The notes beneath the pieces are model-generated. The model was not told where the DNA came from, ran no database searches, and worked only from the letters and a program-made list of their open reading frames with translations. A stretch of 64,000 nucleotides of DNA, taken from positions 1 through 64,000 of the forward strand of contig JAKPKS010000167.1 in the NCBI GenBank assembly GCA_029553585.1, written 5' to 3'. Positions 16,757 to 26,055 of this stretch are shown here, in pieces (position 1 is the stretch's first letter; the number at the start of each line of letters is the position of its first letter). The translations under genes were made by a program, and so were the position numbers. The stretch comes from Candidatus Atribacteria bacterium (lineage in GTDB: Bacteria; Atribacterota; Phoenicimicrobiia; Phoenicimicrobiales; Stramentimicrobiaceae).

Positions 16757-18259
16757 ATGGAGTATAGAGCTAAACAAGTAATAATTGATAGCGGTTTGAG
16801 CGAAGAAAGGATTGCTATCTTAGAGAATAATAAATTAGTAGAGATCTACATTGAAAGATTGGAAGATAAAAAAATCATTGGCAATATTTATAAAGGAAGG
16901 GTTATGAATGTTTTGCCGGGAATAGAGGCTGCATTTATTGACATAGGTATCGATAGAAATGCCTTTTTACACTTAAATGATGTTCTGCAAGCCTTTGGCC
17001 GCAAGGATGGCAAGAACACTGATGTCAATAAATTAATTAAAGTAGGGCAGGAGATTGATGTGCAGGTAGTTAAGGAAGCCATTATACCTAAGGGAGCAAA
17101 GGTTACCACCAATATAAGTTTACCAGGTCGCTATCTGGTTTTAATGCCCAATAATAATACTGTTGCGGTTTCTAGAAGAATTGCACAGGAAGAAGAAAGG
17201 GAGAAACTCAAAAAAATAGTTCAAAACATCAGGAAAAATGATTATGGGTTTATTGTGAGAACTGCTGCTATAGGTAAAGGCGAAGAGGACTTGCTGCCTG
17301 ATATGGATTTTCTGGTCCGTTTATGGGACAAAATACAGAAGCGAAGCCGTCGGGTCAAGACCCCGCTTTTGCTACATGAAGACCTAAGCCTGACTTATCG
17401 GGTTATCAGAGACCTGTTTACTGAAGAAATTGATGAATTTGTGGTTAATTCTGAAACAGAATATGAAAAAATAATTAATTATCTGGATACGCTTTTTTTA
17501 TTGGAATTAAAACCCAGGGTTTCGTATTATGATGGAGATAAGCCAATATTTGAAGCTTATAATATAGAAAAAGAAATTAGCAAGGCTTTAGAGAAAAAGG
17601 TTTGGCTCAAATGTGGAGGCTATCTTGTTTTTGATGAAGTTGAAGCACTTACCGTTGTTGATGTGAATACGGGAAAATATGTGGGTGGTAAAAAAATGCG
17701 TAATACCATTTTGAAAACTAATCTACAGGCTGCTGAAGAGATTGCCCGGCAATTAAGGTTAAGAGATATTGGCGGCATTATTATCATTGATTTTATCGAT
17801 ATGGATAATAAGGAAGATCAGGAGAAGGTAATAAAAACCTTAGAAGGGGAATTAAAAAAAGATAGAACACGATCAAATATTGTACAAACGAGTGAATTAG
17901 GTTTGGTGGAGATGACCAGAAAGCGTTCCAAGAGAGACCTGGATTCCTTATTACGTACTGCCTGCCCCTATTGTTCGGGTAATGGACGTATTCTCTCACC
18001 GGAAACAATTAGTAATCTGGTATTACAAAAATTAGAGGATTTAGGTAAAAACTCTAAAGCAGAAGCAATCCTGCTAGGTGTAAACCACAAAGTGGAAGAA
18101 GCACTTTCTGGAGGAAAGATGTTACTCATAAAACAGTTGGAGCGGGATTATGAGAAGAGTATATATATTAAAGCATTGACAGATCTTCATATTGAAAAGA
18201 TAAAGGTTATCGCGGTTGGAAAGAAGAAGGATATCAAAAAGATTTTAAAGGTGATGTGA
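16757..18259 (+). CDS. rng: Ribonuclease G/E family endoribonuclease
   Basis: Single-strand endoribonuclease for rRNA maturation and mRNA decay. The S1 RNA-binding domain is at residues about 35-130 (GNIYKGRVMNVLPGIEAAF), followed by the RNase H-like/DNase I-like catalytic region with VVDVNTGKYVGG near 297 and IIIIDFIDMDN near 341, which hold the metal-binding aspartates. The zinc-link CPYCSGNG lies near 408. At 500 residues it has no long C-terminal scaffold, so RNase G type is more likely than full RNase E. GGAAGGTGG lies upstream of the ATG. The order before rplU-rpmA-obgE is conserved in Firmicutes. Confidence 0.9.
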   Translation: MEYRAKQVIIDSGLSEERIAILENNKLVEIYIERLEDKKIIGNIYKGRVMNVLPGIEAAFIDIGIDRNAFLHLNDVLQAFGRKDGKNTDVNKLIKVGQEIDVQVVKEAIIPKGAKVTTNISLPGRYLVLMPNNNTVAVSRRIAQEEEREKLKKIVQNIRKNDYGFIVRTAAIGKGEEDLLPDMDFLVRLWDKIQKRSRRVKTPLLLHEDLSLTYRVIRDLFTEEIDEFVVNSETEYEKIINYLDTLFLLELKPRVSYYDGDKPIFEAYNIEKEISKALEKKVWLKCGGYLVFDEVEALTVVDVNTGKYVGGKKMRNTILKTNLQAAEEIARQLRLRDIGGIIIIDFIDMDNKEDQEKVIKTLEGELKKDRTRSNIVQTSELGLVEMTRKRSKRDLDSLLRTACPYCSGNGRILSPETISNLVLQKLEDLGKNSKAEAILLGVNHKVEEALSGGKMLLIKQLERDYEKSIYIKALTDLHIEKIKVIAVGKKKDIKKILKVM

Positions 18260-18324
18260 GAGCAAAAGATAATTTATAATACCGGATAGATATTAAAGAA
18301 AATAAACCTACTTTTAAAAATAAT

Positions 18325-18353
18325 TTGACAGGGCTACTCTGATGTGCTAAATT
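18325..18353 (+). promoter_or_regulatory. Promoter for rplU-rpmA
   Basis: TTGACA and TAAATT are separated by 17 bases, 80-110 bases before the rplU start. The -35 is a perfect match; the -10 matches at four of six positions. Confidence 0.55.
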
Positions 18354-18371
18354 TTATAAGCCAAGTACGCA

Positions 18372-18405
18372 CTGGGAAGGTTTTAAAGCTAAGCTGCCTT
18401 TCCAG
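18372..18405 (+). promoter_or_regulatory. Hairpin in the rplU leader (possible L21 leader)
   Basis: CTGGGAAGG and CCTTTCCAG pair with one central mismatch around a 16-base loop that contains AGCT/AGCT. It sits between the promoter and the rplU Shine-Dalgarno, the place where an autoregulatory L21 leader is known in Firmicutes. The assignment rests on position and pairing only. Confidence 0.4.
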
Positions 18406-18436
18406 GCGATTTATTTAAGCAGGAGGAATTAACAGG

Positions 18437-18748
18437 ATGTATGCCATAATTGCCACAGGTGGCAAGCAATATCTCGTTAAAGAAGGGGATGTTGTCAAGA
18501 TAGAGAAATTAGAACAACAGGAAGGGGAGAACATCAAATTTGAACAGGTCTTGATGCTGGAGAAAGATGGCAAATATAGCTTTGGCCAACCCTTGCTCGA
18601 AAATTGTTTTGTGGAGGGTAAAATAGTGAGACACGGCAAGGGGAAAAAGATTGTAGTGTTGAAATATAAACCAAAAAAAAGGTATGAAAAGAAAATAGGG
18701 CATCGACAGTTGTTTACCGAAATAAAAATTGAAAAGATAAGTAGCTGA
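18437..18748 (+). CDS. rplU: Large-subunit ribosomal protein L21
   Basis: Binds 23S rRNA in the large ribosomal subunit. The family signature MYAIIATGGKQYLVKEGD opens the protein, and the C-terminal GHRQLFTEIKIEKI is typical. It is 103 residues, normal length. A strong AGGAGG lies before the ATG. In many Firmicutes a small gene for the cysteine protease Prp lies between L21 and L27; here only about 50 bases separate them and no such gene fits. Confidence 0.95.
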   Translation: MYAIIATGGKQYLVKEGDVVKIEKLEQQEGENIKFEQVLMLEKDGKYSFGQPLLENCFVEGKIVRHGKGKKIVVLKYKPKKRYEKKIGHRQLFTEIKIEKISS

Positions 18749-18802
18749 TGAAAAGTAATAAATAGAATTTTCCTGACTGGCAGGTTAGCGAGGTGAGGTT
18801 TT

Positions 18803-19069
18803 ATGGCTCATAAAAAAGGACAGGGTTCAGCGAAAAATGGTCGTGACAGCATTTCAAAGCGGCTGGGTGTAAAAAGATATGATGGACAGTATGTGCTAAG
18901 CGGAAATATAATTGTCAGACAAAGGGGAACTAAAATACTGCCTGGTAAGAATGTTGGTAGGGGCAGAGATGATACACTATTTGCTCTTGTTGATGGCTAT
19001 GTTACCTTTGGAACAACCGTAAAAAGAAGAAAGCAAGTTTCTATTAATACTGAAACTACAGATGTTTAG
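18803..19069 (+). CDS. rpmA: Large-subunit ribosomal protein L27
   Basis: L27 reaches the peptidyl transferase centre with its N-terminus. The start [16 protein letters not shown] is of the direct type; the cleavable leader of many Firmicutes L27 proteins (ending in a FASKKG-like site) is absent, which agrees with the lack of a Prp protease gene next to it. It is 88 residues, normal length. GAGGTGAGG lies before the ATG and a terminator follows directly. Confidence 0.95.
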   Translation: MAHKKGQGSAKNGRDSISKRLGVKRYDGQYVLSGNIIVRQRGTKILPGKNVGRGRDDTLFALVDGYVTFGTTVKRRKQVSINTETTDV

Positions 19070-19084
19070 GTTTTTTACTATAAG

Positions 19085-19128
19085 ATAAAGGCCCTGATTT
19101 TTCTGGAAAGCCCAGGGCCTTTATTTAA
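19085..19128 (+). terminator. Intrinsic terminator after rpmA
   Basis: A 12-base stem (19085-19096, ATAAAGGCCCTG, with 19113-19124) and a 16-base loop are followed by a T/A-rich tail starting TTTAATT. It ends the rplU-rpmA transcript. Confidence 0.75.
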
Positions 19129-19574
19129 TTACGCACGGTATTATATTCAATTATTTTACTTCTCTAAAATAAGTGCACATCAGATATGTTATGGTAATTG
19201 TCTCTATATAACTCTTAATCTTTATTTATGAAGTTTTGCATTGCTTTATATTCATTATCGGGAAAATATTTTAAGACTATGAACCAGTCTTATTCCTTAA
19301 TTTTCCAATGAATCTAATCACCTCACATGGAACCCTGATACAAATTTTCATCTCTACCCCTATTCAGAATATTGATGAGAAGAGAGTTTGAAGACTTTAG
19401 TGGTCTACCATGGGTACAGGGGGGGGGTAAGCCTCTATCCTTTATTTCAATAATTTTCAAGATAAAAATCCGCTGGGTTAATCAGTAAAGCAAAGTAAAC
19501 AGAATTATTATCTTATTTCAGTTTAAACAGTCACGCCGGAAAACCAAATAAAGGTAATAATAGTTAAAGATCAA
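19129..19574. other. Intergenic stretch with possible decayed coding sequence and a G9 tract
   Basis: About 450 bases hold no intact gene. On the minus strand one frame reads protein-like in pieces between stops (for example KYFPDNEYKAMQNF, then ELYRDNYHNISD), and another frame has a 24-codon ORF (start MKICIRV) at about 19358-19284. These could be relics of a dead gene, but none is recognised. A run of nine G at 19419-19427 stands out in this AT-rich DNA. A small hairpin AAGACT/AGTCTT lies near 19274-19292. Confidence 0.3.
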
Positions 19575-19603
19575 TTGTCAAATGATCTAAACTAATTTAT
19601 AAT
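19575..19603 (+). promoter_or_regulatory. Promoter for obgE
   Basis: TTGTCA and a perfect TATAAT are separated by exactly 17 bases, about 65 bases before the obgE start, after the rpmA terminator. This gives obgE its own transcript. Confidence 0.7.
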
Positions 19604-19667
19604 TACGTGAGATCTCTTTTGCAGGGTTTAGAAAAAAGAATTCGAAATAATTTAAAAAGGTAAATTT

Positions 19668-20945
19668 ATGTTTATTGATGAAATAATTATTCAGGTGAAA
19701 GCTGGTAAAGGCGGTGATGGCTGTGTTAGTTTTCGAAGGGAAAGGTTTATTCCCAAAGGCGGGCCTGATGGAGGTAATGGCGGACGGGGTGGCAGTGTTT
19801 ACCTTCAGGCTGATTTACAGATAAAGACATTGAATGAATATTTTCGTAACCCTCACTTTAAAGCAGAAAACGGTGAAAACGGCAGCGGTCAAAAAAAAAC
19901 GGGCAGGAATGGCAATGATTTATATTTGAAAATCCCGGTAGGAACTATTGTGCAAGATATGAAAGACCATAGGATCCTTGCTGATCTATCTCAGGATGGA
20001 GAAGAAATCTGTGTTGCCTGTGGCGGTTCAGGGGGCAAGGGAAATTATAGTTTTAAAAGATCAGCATTTCAATCACCAAAATTTGCTCAAAGAGGGGAAA
20101 TGGGTGAAGAAAAAACTATTAAGTTAGATTTAAAACTAATTGCAGATGCGGCATTGGTGGGGTGTCCCAATGCGGGTAAATCTACTTTTCTGGCAAGAGT
20201 ATCCCAGGCGAAACCAAAAATTGCTGATTATCCCTTTACTACACTTGACCCTTATCTGGGTGTAGTCACTACGGATGGAGAAAACCAATTTGTATTAGCC
20301 GATATTCCCGGGTTGATAGAGGGAGCTTCTCAGGGTGCTGGATTGGGGACACGTTTTTTAAAGCATATTGAAAGAACTAAAGTTATTATTCATCTCATTG
20401 ATGGAGCCAGGGTTGAGGGGAAAAATATTTTAAAAGATTATTATGCTATAAAGAGTGAGTTGGCTCAGTTCTCGTCTTCATTAAAAAATAAAGAAGAATT
20501 AATTGCAATAAATAAATTCGATTTACTGGAAGTACAACAACATATGGCGGAGATAAGAGAATCATTTGCCAAGGAAGGGAAAAGCATTTTTTTTATTTCA
20601 GCCCTTACCGGCGAGGGTGTGAGGGATTTAATATATCAGATTTTTAGGACGCTCAAATTAGCTGAAAAAAAAGAAGAGTACCTGGCTGTACCGGCTCATA
20701 ATAAGTTAACTCATTATGCTTATCGACAGGCATTCACAATTAAGAAAGAAGGCGGACAATTTGTCATAGATGGAAAAGAGATAAATAAATTAGCTTACCA
20801 ATATGACTTAGATAATCCTCAAGCCCTGCGATATTTTCAAGAAAAATTAAAGAGATGGGGTGTTGAGAAAGCGCTTAAAAAGATGGGTGCTCAAGAGGGG
20901 GATATGGTTAGAATTGGTGAAAAAGAATTTTACTTTTTTCCTTAA
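19668..20945 (+). CDS. obgE: Ribosome-associated GTPase Obg
   Basis: Essential GTPase acting in 50S assembly and stress responses. The glycine-rich Obg fold (residues about 1-157) shows KGGDGCVSFRRERFIPKGG and GGNGGRGGSV. The G domain (about 158-335) has GCPNAGKST (P-loop), DYPFTTLDP, ADIPGLIEGA and NKFD. A C-terminal OCT domain (about 345-425) follows, as in Gram-positive Obg proteins. Length of 425 residues is normal for that type. AAAAAGG precedes the ATG. It follows rpmA as in most Firmicutes but with its own promoter. Confidence 0.95.
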   Translation: MFIDEIIIQVKAGKGGDGCVSFRRERFIPKGGPDGGNGGRGGSVYLQADLQIKTLNEYFRNPHFKAENGENGSGQKKTGRNGNDLYLKIPVGTIVQDMKDHRILADLSQDGEEICVACGGSGGKGNYSFKRSAFQSPKFAQRGEMGEEKTIKLDLKLIADAALVGCPNAGKSTFLARVSQAKPKIADYPFTTLDPYLGVVTTDGENQFVLADIPGLIEGASQGAGLGTRFLKHIERTKVIIHLIDGARVEGKNILKDYYAIKSELAQFSSSLKNKEELIAINKFDLLEVQQHMAEIRESFAKEGKSIFFISALTGEGVRDLIYQIFRTLKLAEKKEEYLAVPAHNKLTHYAYRQAFTIKKEGGQFVIDGKEINKLAYQYDLDNPQALRYFQEKLKRWGVEKALKKMGAQEGDMVRIGEKEFYFFP

Positions 20946-21226
20946 ATAAGATATGATATTATGTAAAATAAACAAAAATATAAGCATTATAAATTTTGTT
21001 AAATCGCTAAAAAACTTTCTCTTTAAGTATTAATTAAATATTAAAATAATTTAGCAACAAAGGTCAAAATAATATAAATATAGTGTAAATAACACTTTTT
21101 TACGATGTTCAAGTTGGAAGTTTTTAAGAATTAATATCTGAGAAAATTCCTAAAATCAATTTCCAGAAATTTAATATTTATCGAAACCTGTAATAACCCC
21201 AAACACATTAAAGGAAGATTTATTTA

Positions 21227-24200
21227 GTGAAAATTAGGTTCATTTTTTTAAACTGGCGGGAAAATAGATTGCAGAATCCCTCTAAAACTTTATTGAATAA
21301 ATTATTATTACATTGCCTATTTTCGATCTGCATCATAATATTATTCTGTACTGCTCTTACCCTTTCTTCCACTGCATCAGAAATAAACAGTTTTGCGGTA
21401 TATTATTTTGACAACCTGACAGGAAAGGATGATTGGGATTGGTTGGAGAGAGGTTTACCTGATATGTTGAGCCATACTTTTTCTCAATCAGAGAAAATAG
21501 ATTTCGTTTCTCTGGAAGAAATAGAAAAATTACCAGAAATCGATTTATACCAAAGATTAACAGTGGGCAGAGACTTAAATCTGTTCGGTTCTCTAAGTGA
21601 TTTATTAAAAACTGACCTACTTTTTACCGGTTATTTTACTCTTGAACAGAGAGACATACTCAAGTTTAATCTGGTTATGTACCAATCTAAGTCTGATCAA
21701 CTATTTGAATTCCGGGAAATGACCATCATACCGGAAGATCTATTCTACTTAAAAGAACATATTGCCCAGACTATTTTACAGGAAACCAATTTATATATTG
21801 ATGAGGATTTAGCTCTTAACCTGAAAAAGAATATTTCCACCTCTTTGGTAGCTTTAAGGTATTACTATCTGTCTCTGGAATTAAAAAACCAGGCTACAAC
21901 CGAATATCAGGGGATAGACTTTCCCAGCAAACCACTCTGGTCTAAGGCCATTGAATATGGAGAAAAAGCTGTAGCCGAGGATCCTCATTTTGCTGAAGCA
22001 TACTATCTGCTATCCCAGATCTACGAAAAGACGAAATGGACCGCCCGTGAAATAGTGAGCCTGGAAAATTTTATTGAAGTTGCTCAAAATAATAGCAATA
22101 TTAAAATAAGTTATCGAAGACTTTCAGAAGCTCTCTATCGCTTAGCCTATTCAAATTATGAGCAGGGAAAGACTGCTTCTACTATTCAAAACCTTACTGA
22201 TTCTGTTTTTTATCAGCCAAATAACATTAAAGCTAGAATCTTGCTGATGAGAATTTATTATGAATCAGGGCAGACTGACAAAGCACTGGAACAGGGAGAA
22301 GAAATAAAAAAGATAGAGCCAGACCGGGATATTGATTGGGTGGTGAGTCAGTATCAACAGGCTGAAATATATGGCAGAGAAGCTTATGAACTGTATGTCA
22401 CAGGGTATAATGCCTATAGTAACAAAAAGTGGCCGGAAGCTATTGAATTCTTTAAATTAGCTATAAACCTCAGTAAGGATTTCAAGGGGGCCAATTATTT
22501 TTTAGGATTGAGCTATTATCATGCGGGGGATTTAAATAACTCTATTAAATATCTGGAAGCCACGGTCCGTTTAGACCCTTTTGACAATAATGCCCGCATA
22601 TATTTGAATAAAGCGATGGAAGAAAAAGAATTTGGCAGAGAAGCAGTCTGGATTTTTAACCAGGGTTATAAATATTATACTGAGGGAGAATATCAGGATG
22701 CCTTACTGAAGTTTAAAGAATCGGTTCAAATAAACCCCAATTTTGAAAAAACCAGGATCTACTTAATGCGTACTTACTACCATCTAAATCAGATGGAGGA
22801 ATACCTGGCAGAAAGAGAGCGAATAGGCGGGGATCAGGCCTTTGATGTCGATTGGGAGAAGGAATATTATCAGTTAGCTTATAACTTTTATTCTCTGGGC
22901 GAATATGCAAAAGCCCTGGAAAAATTGAGAGAAGTGCTGGCAATCAATCCTGATTTTTTAGAAGCCAGATTCCTTATGGCTGAAACTGCCTATGAATTGG
23001 GAGATTATGGAGAAGCAAATCAACATTATCAATATATAATAGATAATTACGGAGAGAGCCAGTATTATGAAAATTCCTTATTAGGTAATGGCTGGACCGC
23101 TTATTTATTGGGAAATTATCAACAGGCTGAAATCGATTTAGAGTTACTAATTAAAAACTTTCCCAGAAGTACCCTTTATTTAGAGGGAGTTTATAAATTA
23201 GGAAGAATATATTTTGCACAGAAGAAGTATTCCCAGACTATTAACCTTTATGAAAATCTATCAACTGTTGATCCTCTGAAATTTGATAAATTTGAAATTG
23301 AATACATCTTAGGACAATCCTACTTCTGGGAAGGTTTGTATGATAAAGCTAAGGGTTATTTTACAGATATTATGAATAACAACCCTTCCTTTGAATTAAT
23401 TAATGAAACTAAGTATCATTATAGTTTTACACTATTTAAAGAGGGTAAATATCAAGAAGCAATGGTAATTCTGGAGGAATTGGCCAAAAAGGAAAGCCAG
23501 GTTAAGGTGGAAGCCCAATATCTGTTAGCCAGGGTATTGTTAGAACAAAAAGATTATGACCGGGTAATTGACATTGACAGTTCCTTAGCTGAACAGAACA
23601 TCGATGGTAGTATATTGGAAAAGGTGTTGTTTGATTTAGGTTTGGCTTACGCTAGAAAAGGTCAGGACCAGGAAGCATCCGCTTATTTTGAAAGGGTTGT
23701 CCGTCAGTTTCCGGCAGGAGAGCTCTCAACCATTGCTACTCAGGAACTGGCTCAAAGTTACTATCAGCTGACACAATATCAGGATGTATTGAATATATTG
23801 GAAAACATTAACAGTCAGGAAGCAATAGAACTTAAGATTGAGGCAGCCCGAAAAATAAATAATGAGGAAAAGTTGCTTTCTCTCTATCAGGATTTAACCG
23901 AGCAAACAGCAGATGATGCTATGGTCAGGGAGGGCTATTTCAGCTTGGCTAAAGATAAATATGAGAAAGGGGCCTATCAGGAAGCCGCAGACCTTTTTAA
24001 AAAGGTAGAGAATACTGTTAACACTGATAAGATGAGACAAGAGATTAATTACTGGCAGGGCCTCTGTTATTATCGTTTGGCTGATTATTTCCAGGCTGAA
24101 GAGTATTTCCATAGTATTAATTATTTTGCTGGTGATGAGGTAGCCATAAGAGCTTTATATATGTTAGGGGAAACTTACTATAAACAAGATAAATATTCAG

Positions 24201-24838
24201 AAGCAATACACTATTACCAGGAATTTCTTAAATATTATAGTTCCCATTCTTTAGCTGCGCATGTACAGTACAGCGTGAGCTGGAGCTATCTGAATCTTCG
24301 CGATTATCCCTTAGCTTTGGAATCATTTGGCAGGCTCGTTCAGGATTATTCTGAGAGTCAGTTTTCAGAGGAAGGTAACTATCTCTTGGGTAAGATACAG
24401 TTTTTAGTAAAAAATTATAATGAAGCCAGAGCAAAAATACAGGATTTTGTAAAGAATCATCCTATGAGTCAATTTGCTGAAGAGGGCATTTATATTTTGG
24501 CACAGATTGACCTGGAAGAGCAGGAATGGTTTGATAGTATTATAAATTTTGAAAAATTATTGGATCGTTTCCCCGATAGTAAATATATTCCAAATTCTTT
24601 ATATGGACTTTGCCTGAGTTACTTTAAAAAAGGGGAATATGAAAAAGCGGTACAGGTCGGAGACAGATATCTGAAAGACATTCCTACCGGCGTATTGGTA
24701 TGTGATATCTTATATATTACTGCTCTGTGCCAGGAAGAGCTAGGTAATGAACTACAGGCAAATCAAAAATATGAAATGATTATCAAAAACTGTCCTGAAT
24801 CATCTTATGCAGATTTTGCCAGAAAGAAATCAGAATAA
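21227..24838 (+). CDS. Giant secreted TPR protein with CsgG/FlgO-like N-terminal domain
   Basis: A 1203-residue protein with a membrane segment or signal peptide at about residues 26-48, then a domain with FAVYYFDNLTG near 57 and FTGYF near 138, resembling the CsgG/FlgO-type nucleoside-binding-like periplasmic fold, and after residue about 215 a very long run of tetratricopeptide repeats (patterns such as AEAYYLLSQIYEK, ANYFLGLSYYHAGDL, YYRLADYFQAEEYF). It probably works as a periplasmic or outer-membrane scaffold. ExbB, ExbD and a TonB-like protein follow, suggesting a joint envelope machine, similar in layout to Tol-Pal with its TPR protein CpoB. GTG start, with AAAGGAAG upstream. Function is inferred from context. 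Confidence 0.72.
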   Translation: MKIRFIFLNWRENRLQNPSKTLLNKLLLHCLFSICIIILFCTALTLSSTASEINSFAVYYFDNLTGKDDWDWLERGLPDMLSHTFSQSEKIDFVSLEEIEKLPEIDLYQRLTVGRDLNLFGSLSDLLKTDLLFTGYFTLEQRDILKFNLVMYQSKSDQLFEFREMTIIPEDLFYLKEHIAQTILQETNLYIDEDLALNLKKNISTSLVALRYYYLSLELKNQATTEYQGIDFPSKPLWSKAIEYGEKAVAEDPHFAEAYYLLSQIYEKTKWTAREIVSLENFIEVAQNNSNIKISYRRLSEALYRLAYSNYEQGKTASTIQNLTDSVFYQPNNIKARILLMRIYYESGQTDKALEQGEEIKKIEPDRDIDWVVSQYQQAEIYGREAYELYVTGYNAYSNKKWPEAIEFFKLAINLSKDFKGANYFLGLSYYHAGDLNNSIKYLEATVRLDPFDNNARIYLNKAMEEKEFGREAVWIFNQGYKYYTEGEYQDALLKFKESVQINPNFEKTRIYLMRTYYHLNQMEEYLAERERIGGDQAFDVDWEKEYYQLAYNFYSLGEYAKALEKLREVLAINPDFLEARFLMAETAYELGDYGEANQHYQYIIDNYGESQYYENSLLGNGWTAYLLGNYQQAEIDLELLIKNFPRSTLYLEGVYKLGRIYFAQKKYSQTINLYENLSTVDPLKFDKFEIEYILGQSYFWEGLYDKAKGYFTDIMNNNPSFELINETKYHYSFTLFKEGKYQEAMVILEELAKKESQVKVEAQYLLARVLLEQKDYDRVIDIDSSLAEQNIDGSILEKVLFDLGLAYARKGQDQEASAYFERVVRQFPAGELSTIATQELAQSYYQLTQYQDVLNILENINSQEAIELKIEAARKINNEEKLLSLYQDLTEQTADDAMVREGYFSLAKDKYEKGAYQEAADLFKKVENTVNTDKMRQEINYWQGLCYYRLADYFQAEEYFHSINYFAGDEVAIRALYMLGETYYKQDKYSEAIHYYQEFLKYYSSHSLAAHVQYSVSWSYLNLRDYPLALESFGRLVQDYSESQFSEEGNYLLGKIQFLVKNYNEARAKIQDFVKNHPMSQFAEEGIYILAQIDLEEQEWFDSIINFEKLLDRFPDSKYIPNSLYGLCLSYFKKGEYEKAVQVGDRYLKDIPTGVLVCDILYITALCQEELGNELQANQKYEMIIKNCPESSYADFARKKSE

Positions 24839-24973
24839 ACCCAGACAAGTCAGAAAGAATATAAACTAAATAAAATTTTTAGAGAATGAACTATAAATAT
24901 ATAGATTATTAACAAGATATAATATAATTAAAAGTTAAAGAAATCTTATAACTTTAGAGGAGGCAACTGGTTA

Positions 24974-25645
24974 ATGTTTGAAATGTTTTATAAAGGCGGT
25001 TTTTTAATGTACCCCATTTTTTTCTGCTCCTTGCTGGCTATTGCCATTTTCTTTGAAAGAATGTTTTATCTTAGGAGCATTAAAACTTCTACCCGCAAAT
25101 TTAGCAGTCGTATTAGTGACCTGATCAGGAAAGGAAATATTAATTATGCGATTACTGCCTGCCGTAAAAATTATTCCCCTATCTCTCAAATAATTTTGGC
25201 AGCTTTATTGAAATATGGCAGTTCCAGAGATGAAATCAAAGAAGCAATCGAAGATACTGCCAACCAGGAGATAGCTGTTTTGGAAAAAAATTTGCCAATA
25301 CTGGCTACTGTGGGGAATATTGCCCCTCTATTGGGATTATTAGGTACCGTTTTCGGTATGATAAAAGGATTCCAGGTAATTTCTATAGTGGGTGTTGGTA
25401 ATCCTGAAGCTCTGGCTGGTGCTATTTCTGAGGCATTATTAACTACTGCTTTTGGTCTTTCGGTAGCTATTCCCACCATAGTTGCTTACAATTATCTCAA
25501 CAACAGGGTGGAGAGACAGGTCAAAGAGATGGAGGCAACCAGTATAGAAATATTAGATCTTTTATCATCAAAAAGAGAAATTAAAGAGGAGGATGTAAAA
25601 ATAGATGAAATTTTATCATCCCAATACCAAGACTCTGAAATTTGA
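24974..25645 (+). CDS. exbB: MotA/TolQ/ExbB proton channel protein
   Basis: Inner-membrane proton channel subunit that, with ExbD, uses the proton gradient to drive a TonB- or TolA-like protein. There is a membrane segment at residues about 12-30, a cytoplasmic loop, and two more segments (about 110-135 and 155-180). The family motif LPILATVGNIAPLLGLLGTV runs near residues 104-123, and FGLSVAIPTIVAYNYL near 167. At 223 residues the length is normal. GGAGG lies before the ATG. The end overlaps the start of exbD by 41 bases, implying translational coupling. Confidence 0.9.
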   Translation: MFEMFYKGGFLMYPIFFCSLLAIAIFFERMFYLRSIKTSTRKFSSRISDLIRKGNINYAITACRKNYSPISQIILAALLKYGSSRDEIKEAIEDTANQEIAVLEKNLPILATVGNIAPLLGLLGTVFGMIKGFQVISIVGVGNPEALAGAISEALLTTAFGLSVAIPTIVAYNYLNNRVERQVKEMEATSIEILDLLSSKREIKEEDVKIDEILSSQYQDSEI

Positions 25646-26012
25646 TTTAACTCCCTTAGTTGATGTTGTGTTTCAACTACTCCTTTTTTTCATGTTAACC
25701 ACTACCTTCATAAATGTGGAGAGTGGTGTTAAAGTTGATCTGCCCAGTGGCGATTTTGCTGCAGTAAAAGAACAGAAAAATGTAGTGGTTACTATTACTG
25801 AAAATAATGTACTTTATATCAATAATCACTTAATAGATCCTAATTCTTTATCTGAAAAGATAAAAGAAGAGATTAAGAATAATACCAATTCTTTAGTTGT
25901 TTTGGAAGCAGATCAAAATATAACCCATGGGAAAGTGGTTAGAGTTATGGACCTGATTAAAAAAGGTGGGGCAGAAAGGATTGCCATAGCTACAAAGCCC
26001 AGGGAAAATTGA
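25605..26012 (+). CDS. exbD: ExbD/TolR family protein
   Basis: Partner of ExbB in the proton-driven channel. Residues 14-22 carry FDLTPLVDVVFQLL with the conserved membrane aspartate (Asp20) that takes up protons, within the single membrane segment; the remaining 90 residues form the periplasmic domain (VVVTITENNVLYINN). At 135 residues the length is normal. The start lies inside the end of exbB with GAGGATG upstream. It is followed by the TonB-like gene. Confidence 0.9.
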   Translation: MKFYHPNTKTLKFDLTPLVDVVFQLLLFFMLTTTFINVESGVKVDLPSGDFAAVKEQKNVVVTITENNVLYINNHLIDPNSLSEKIKEEIKNNTNSLVVLEADQNITHGKVVRVMDLIKKGGAERIAIATKPREN

Positions 26013-26055
26013 CTTGTACAAATTAAAATAGTTTATAAGGTGATTAAAAGCAATA

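Noticed and set aside
21082-21100. Terminator after obgE (AGTGT/ACACT with T-run)
   Set aside because: The stem is only five base pairs and mostly weak; kept out of the list.
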